From positions 1-5,594 of the forward strand of contig CAMLSI010000362.1 of assembly GCA_946482585.1 (NCBI GenBank): a stretch of DNA of 5,594 bases. The letters are read 5' to 3'. A program made the position numbers and the translations under genes. This DNA is from an uncultured Lysobacteraceae bacterium (GTDB lineage Bacteria > Pseudomonadota > Gammaproteobacteria > Xanthomonadales > Rhodanobacteraceae). Every line of letters begins with the position of its first letter. Within the stretch, counting starts at the first letter, position 1. The notes under the pieces are model-generated. The model saw nothing but the letters and a program-made list of their open reading frames with translations. It had not been told where the DNA came from and ran no database searches. Shown in pieces: positions 5,025-5,594 of this stretch.

Positions 5025-5594
5025 GCGTTCGCGCGCGGCCGCCCGGAGCGGGCGTTCGAGCACTGGAAGCTCAGCGCGTTCTGGGACCACAAGATCGCGC
5101 AATACAACCTGGGATTGATGTACTTCAAGGGGCGTCGGCGTGCCGCGCGACCGCGCGCTCGGCCTCGCGTGGCTCACGCTCGCGGCGGGGCGCGGCGACG
5201 CGCCGTTCGCGAAAGCCGTCGACGGGCGCGCGCGCGACTCCCGCTGCGGGACGTCGAGCGCGCCAACGCCTATCTCGACGAGCTGTCGCCGCGTTACGCC
5301 GACGCGGCTGCGCTGCCGCGCGCGCATACGCTATGGCTGCTGGACAGCCGCATGTCGACCGGCTCGCGTATCGGCACTCCGATCGGTCGCCTGAGCATCG
5401 AAGGGATCGCCGGCGTGGAGGACGGCATGATTCGCCAGCGTCGTCTCCGCGAGCAGGGCGGCCCCTATGCGGGCGATCTCTTTCCGCGCGTGGAAATCGG
5501 CGACCTCCGTTCGCTCGAAGACAAGCCCTGGCGACGCGGTCGCCGCGCCGGCCGGATACGGGCCTCAGCGCTTGCGGCGCGGCGCGATCAGCGC
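5025..5594 (+). pseudogene. Decayed Sel1-repeat protein gene with TonB-C-like tail, running off the window
   Basis: Homology to a Sel1-repeat protein is clear but lies in alternating frames. Frame one (up to 5132) gives GRPERAFEHWKLSAFW and IAQYNLGLMYFKG. After a single extra base at 5133 the neighbouring frame continues the same Sel1 unit with VGVPRDRALGLAWLTLAAGR and GD (to about 5216). A compensating one-base change between about 5217 and 5236 returns to the first frame: LPLRDVERANAYLDELSPRY, then SRIGTPIGRLSIEGI and YAGDLFPRVEIGDLRSLED. Around 5529 a third shift gives APAGYGPQRLRRGAIS, which resembles the start of a TonB C-terminal domain. No in-frame ATG or GTG precedes 5118 in the first frame, so the 5' end, and any signal peptide, is lost or displaced too. 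Sel1 units are helical, TPR-like protein-binding repeats; such proteins are often exported. The frame is free of stop codons throughout, so sequencing indels rather than decay remain possible. Confidence 0.7.

Noticed and set aside
4695..5327. Upstream extension of the second LysR frame to a far start
   Set aside because: The frame happens to be open for about 211 more codons, but that part is antisense to the Sel1 remains, crosses the AT-rich regulatory region and has no domain similarity.
4979..5594. Plus-strand frame starting at the ATG inside the 21-bp palindrome and open to the window end
   Set aside because: The translation is Arg-rich with no Sel1 resemblance, and the ribosome binding site candidate is 16 bases away; the homology lies in the other two frames.

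Overview
The window is GC-rich throughout, including at third codon positions, and reads like a proteobacterial chromosome. The gene set (LysR-family regulators, an AzoR-type flavin reductase, a YbaA/DUF1428 protein, and a decayed Sel1-repeat gene whose tail resembles a TonB C-terminal domain) fits best with Gammaproteobacteria of the Xanthomonadales (Lysobacteraceae/Rhodanobacteraceae). A Burkholderiales origin cannot be excluded from sequence alone. I see no transposase, integrase, phage gene, tRNA, rRNA or CRISPR array.

Layout. Positions 1-226 hold no convincing gene but contain three stem-loops packed end to end (30-118). A CrgA-like LysR regulator (227-1174, minus) is divergent from azoR (1284-1889, plus). 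They share a 109-bp intergenic region with a candidate LysR operator. After a 232-bp gap comes a DUF1428/YbaA-family protein (2122-2478, plus), followed by a long inverted repeat at 2491-2543. Next is an exported protein of 330 residues with a probable lectin/glucanase-like beta-sandwich fold (2685-3677, plus). It converges on a second CrgA-like LysR regulator (3765-4694, minus). The region 4695-5024 has no gene but is dense in structured elements: a short palindrome, a terminator-like hairpin with a seven-T tract, a further inverted repeat and a 21-bp palindrome. The right end (about 5025-5594, running off the window) is a Sel1-repeat gene whose homology moves between two reading frames three times and which has no usable start. 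I read it as a pseudogene, or as sequence containing indel errors.

How the genes may work together. The clearest functional unit is the divergent lysR-azoR pair. By analogy with similar pairs it would be an inducible module for reducing quinones or azo/electrophilic compounds, with the LysR protein sensing a small, probably aromatic, effector. The YbaA homologue, the exported protein and the second LysR gene are separated by sizeable gaps and opposed orientations, so nothing in the sequence ties them into one operon. I found no convincing new multi-gene system. The items most worth a second look are the hairpin cluster at the left edge, the structured region 4870-4991, and the frame-shifting Sel1/TonB-like gene.
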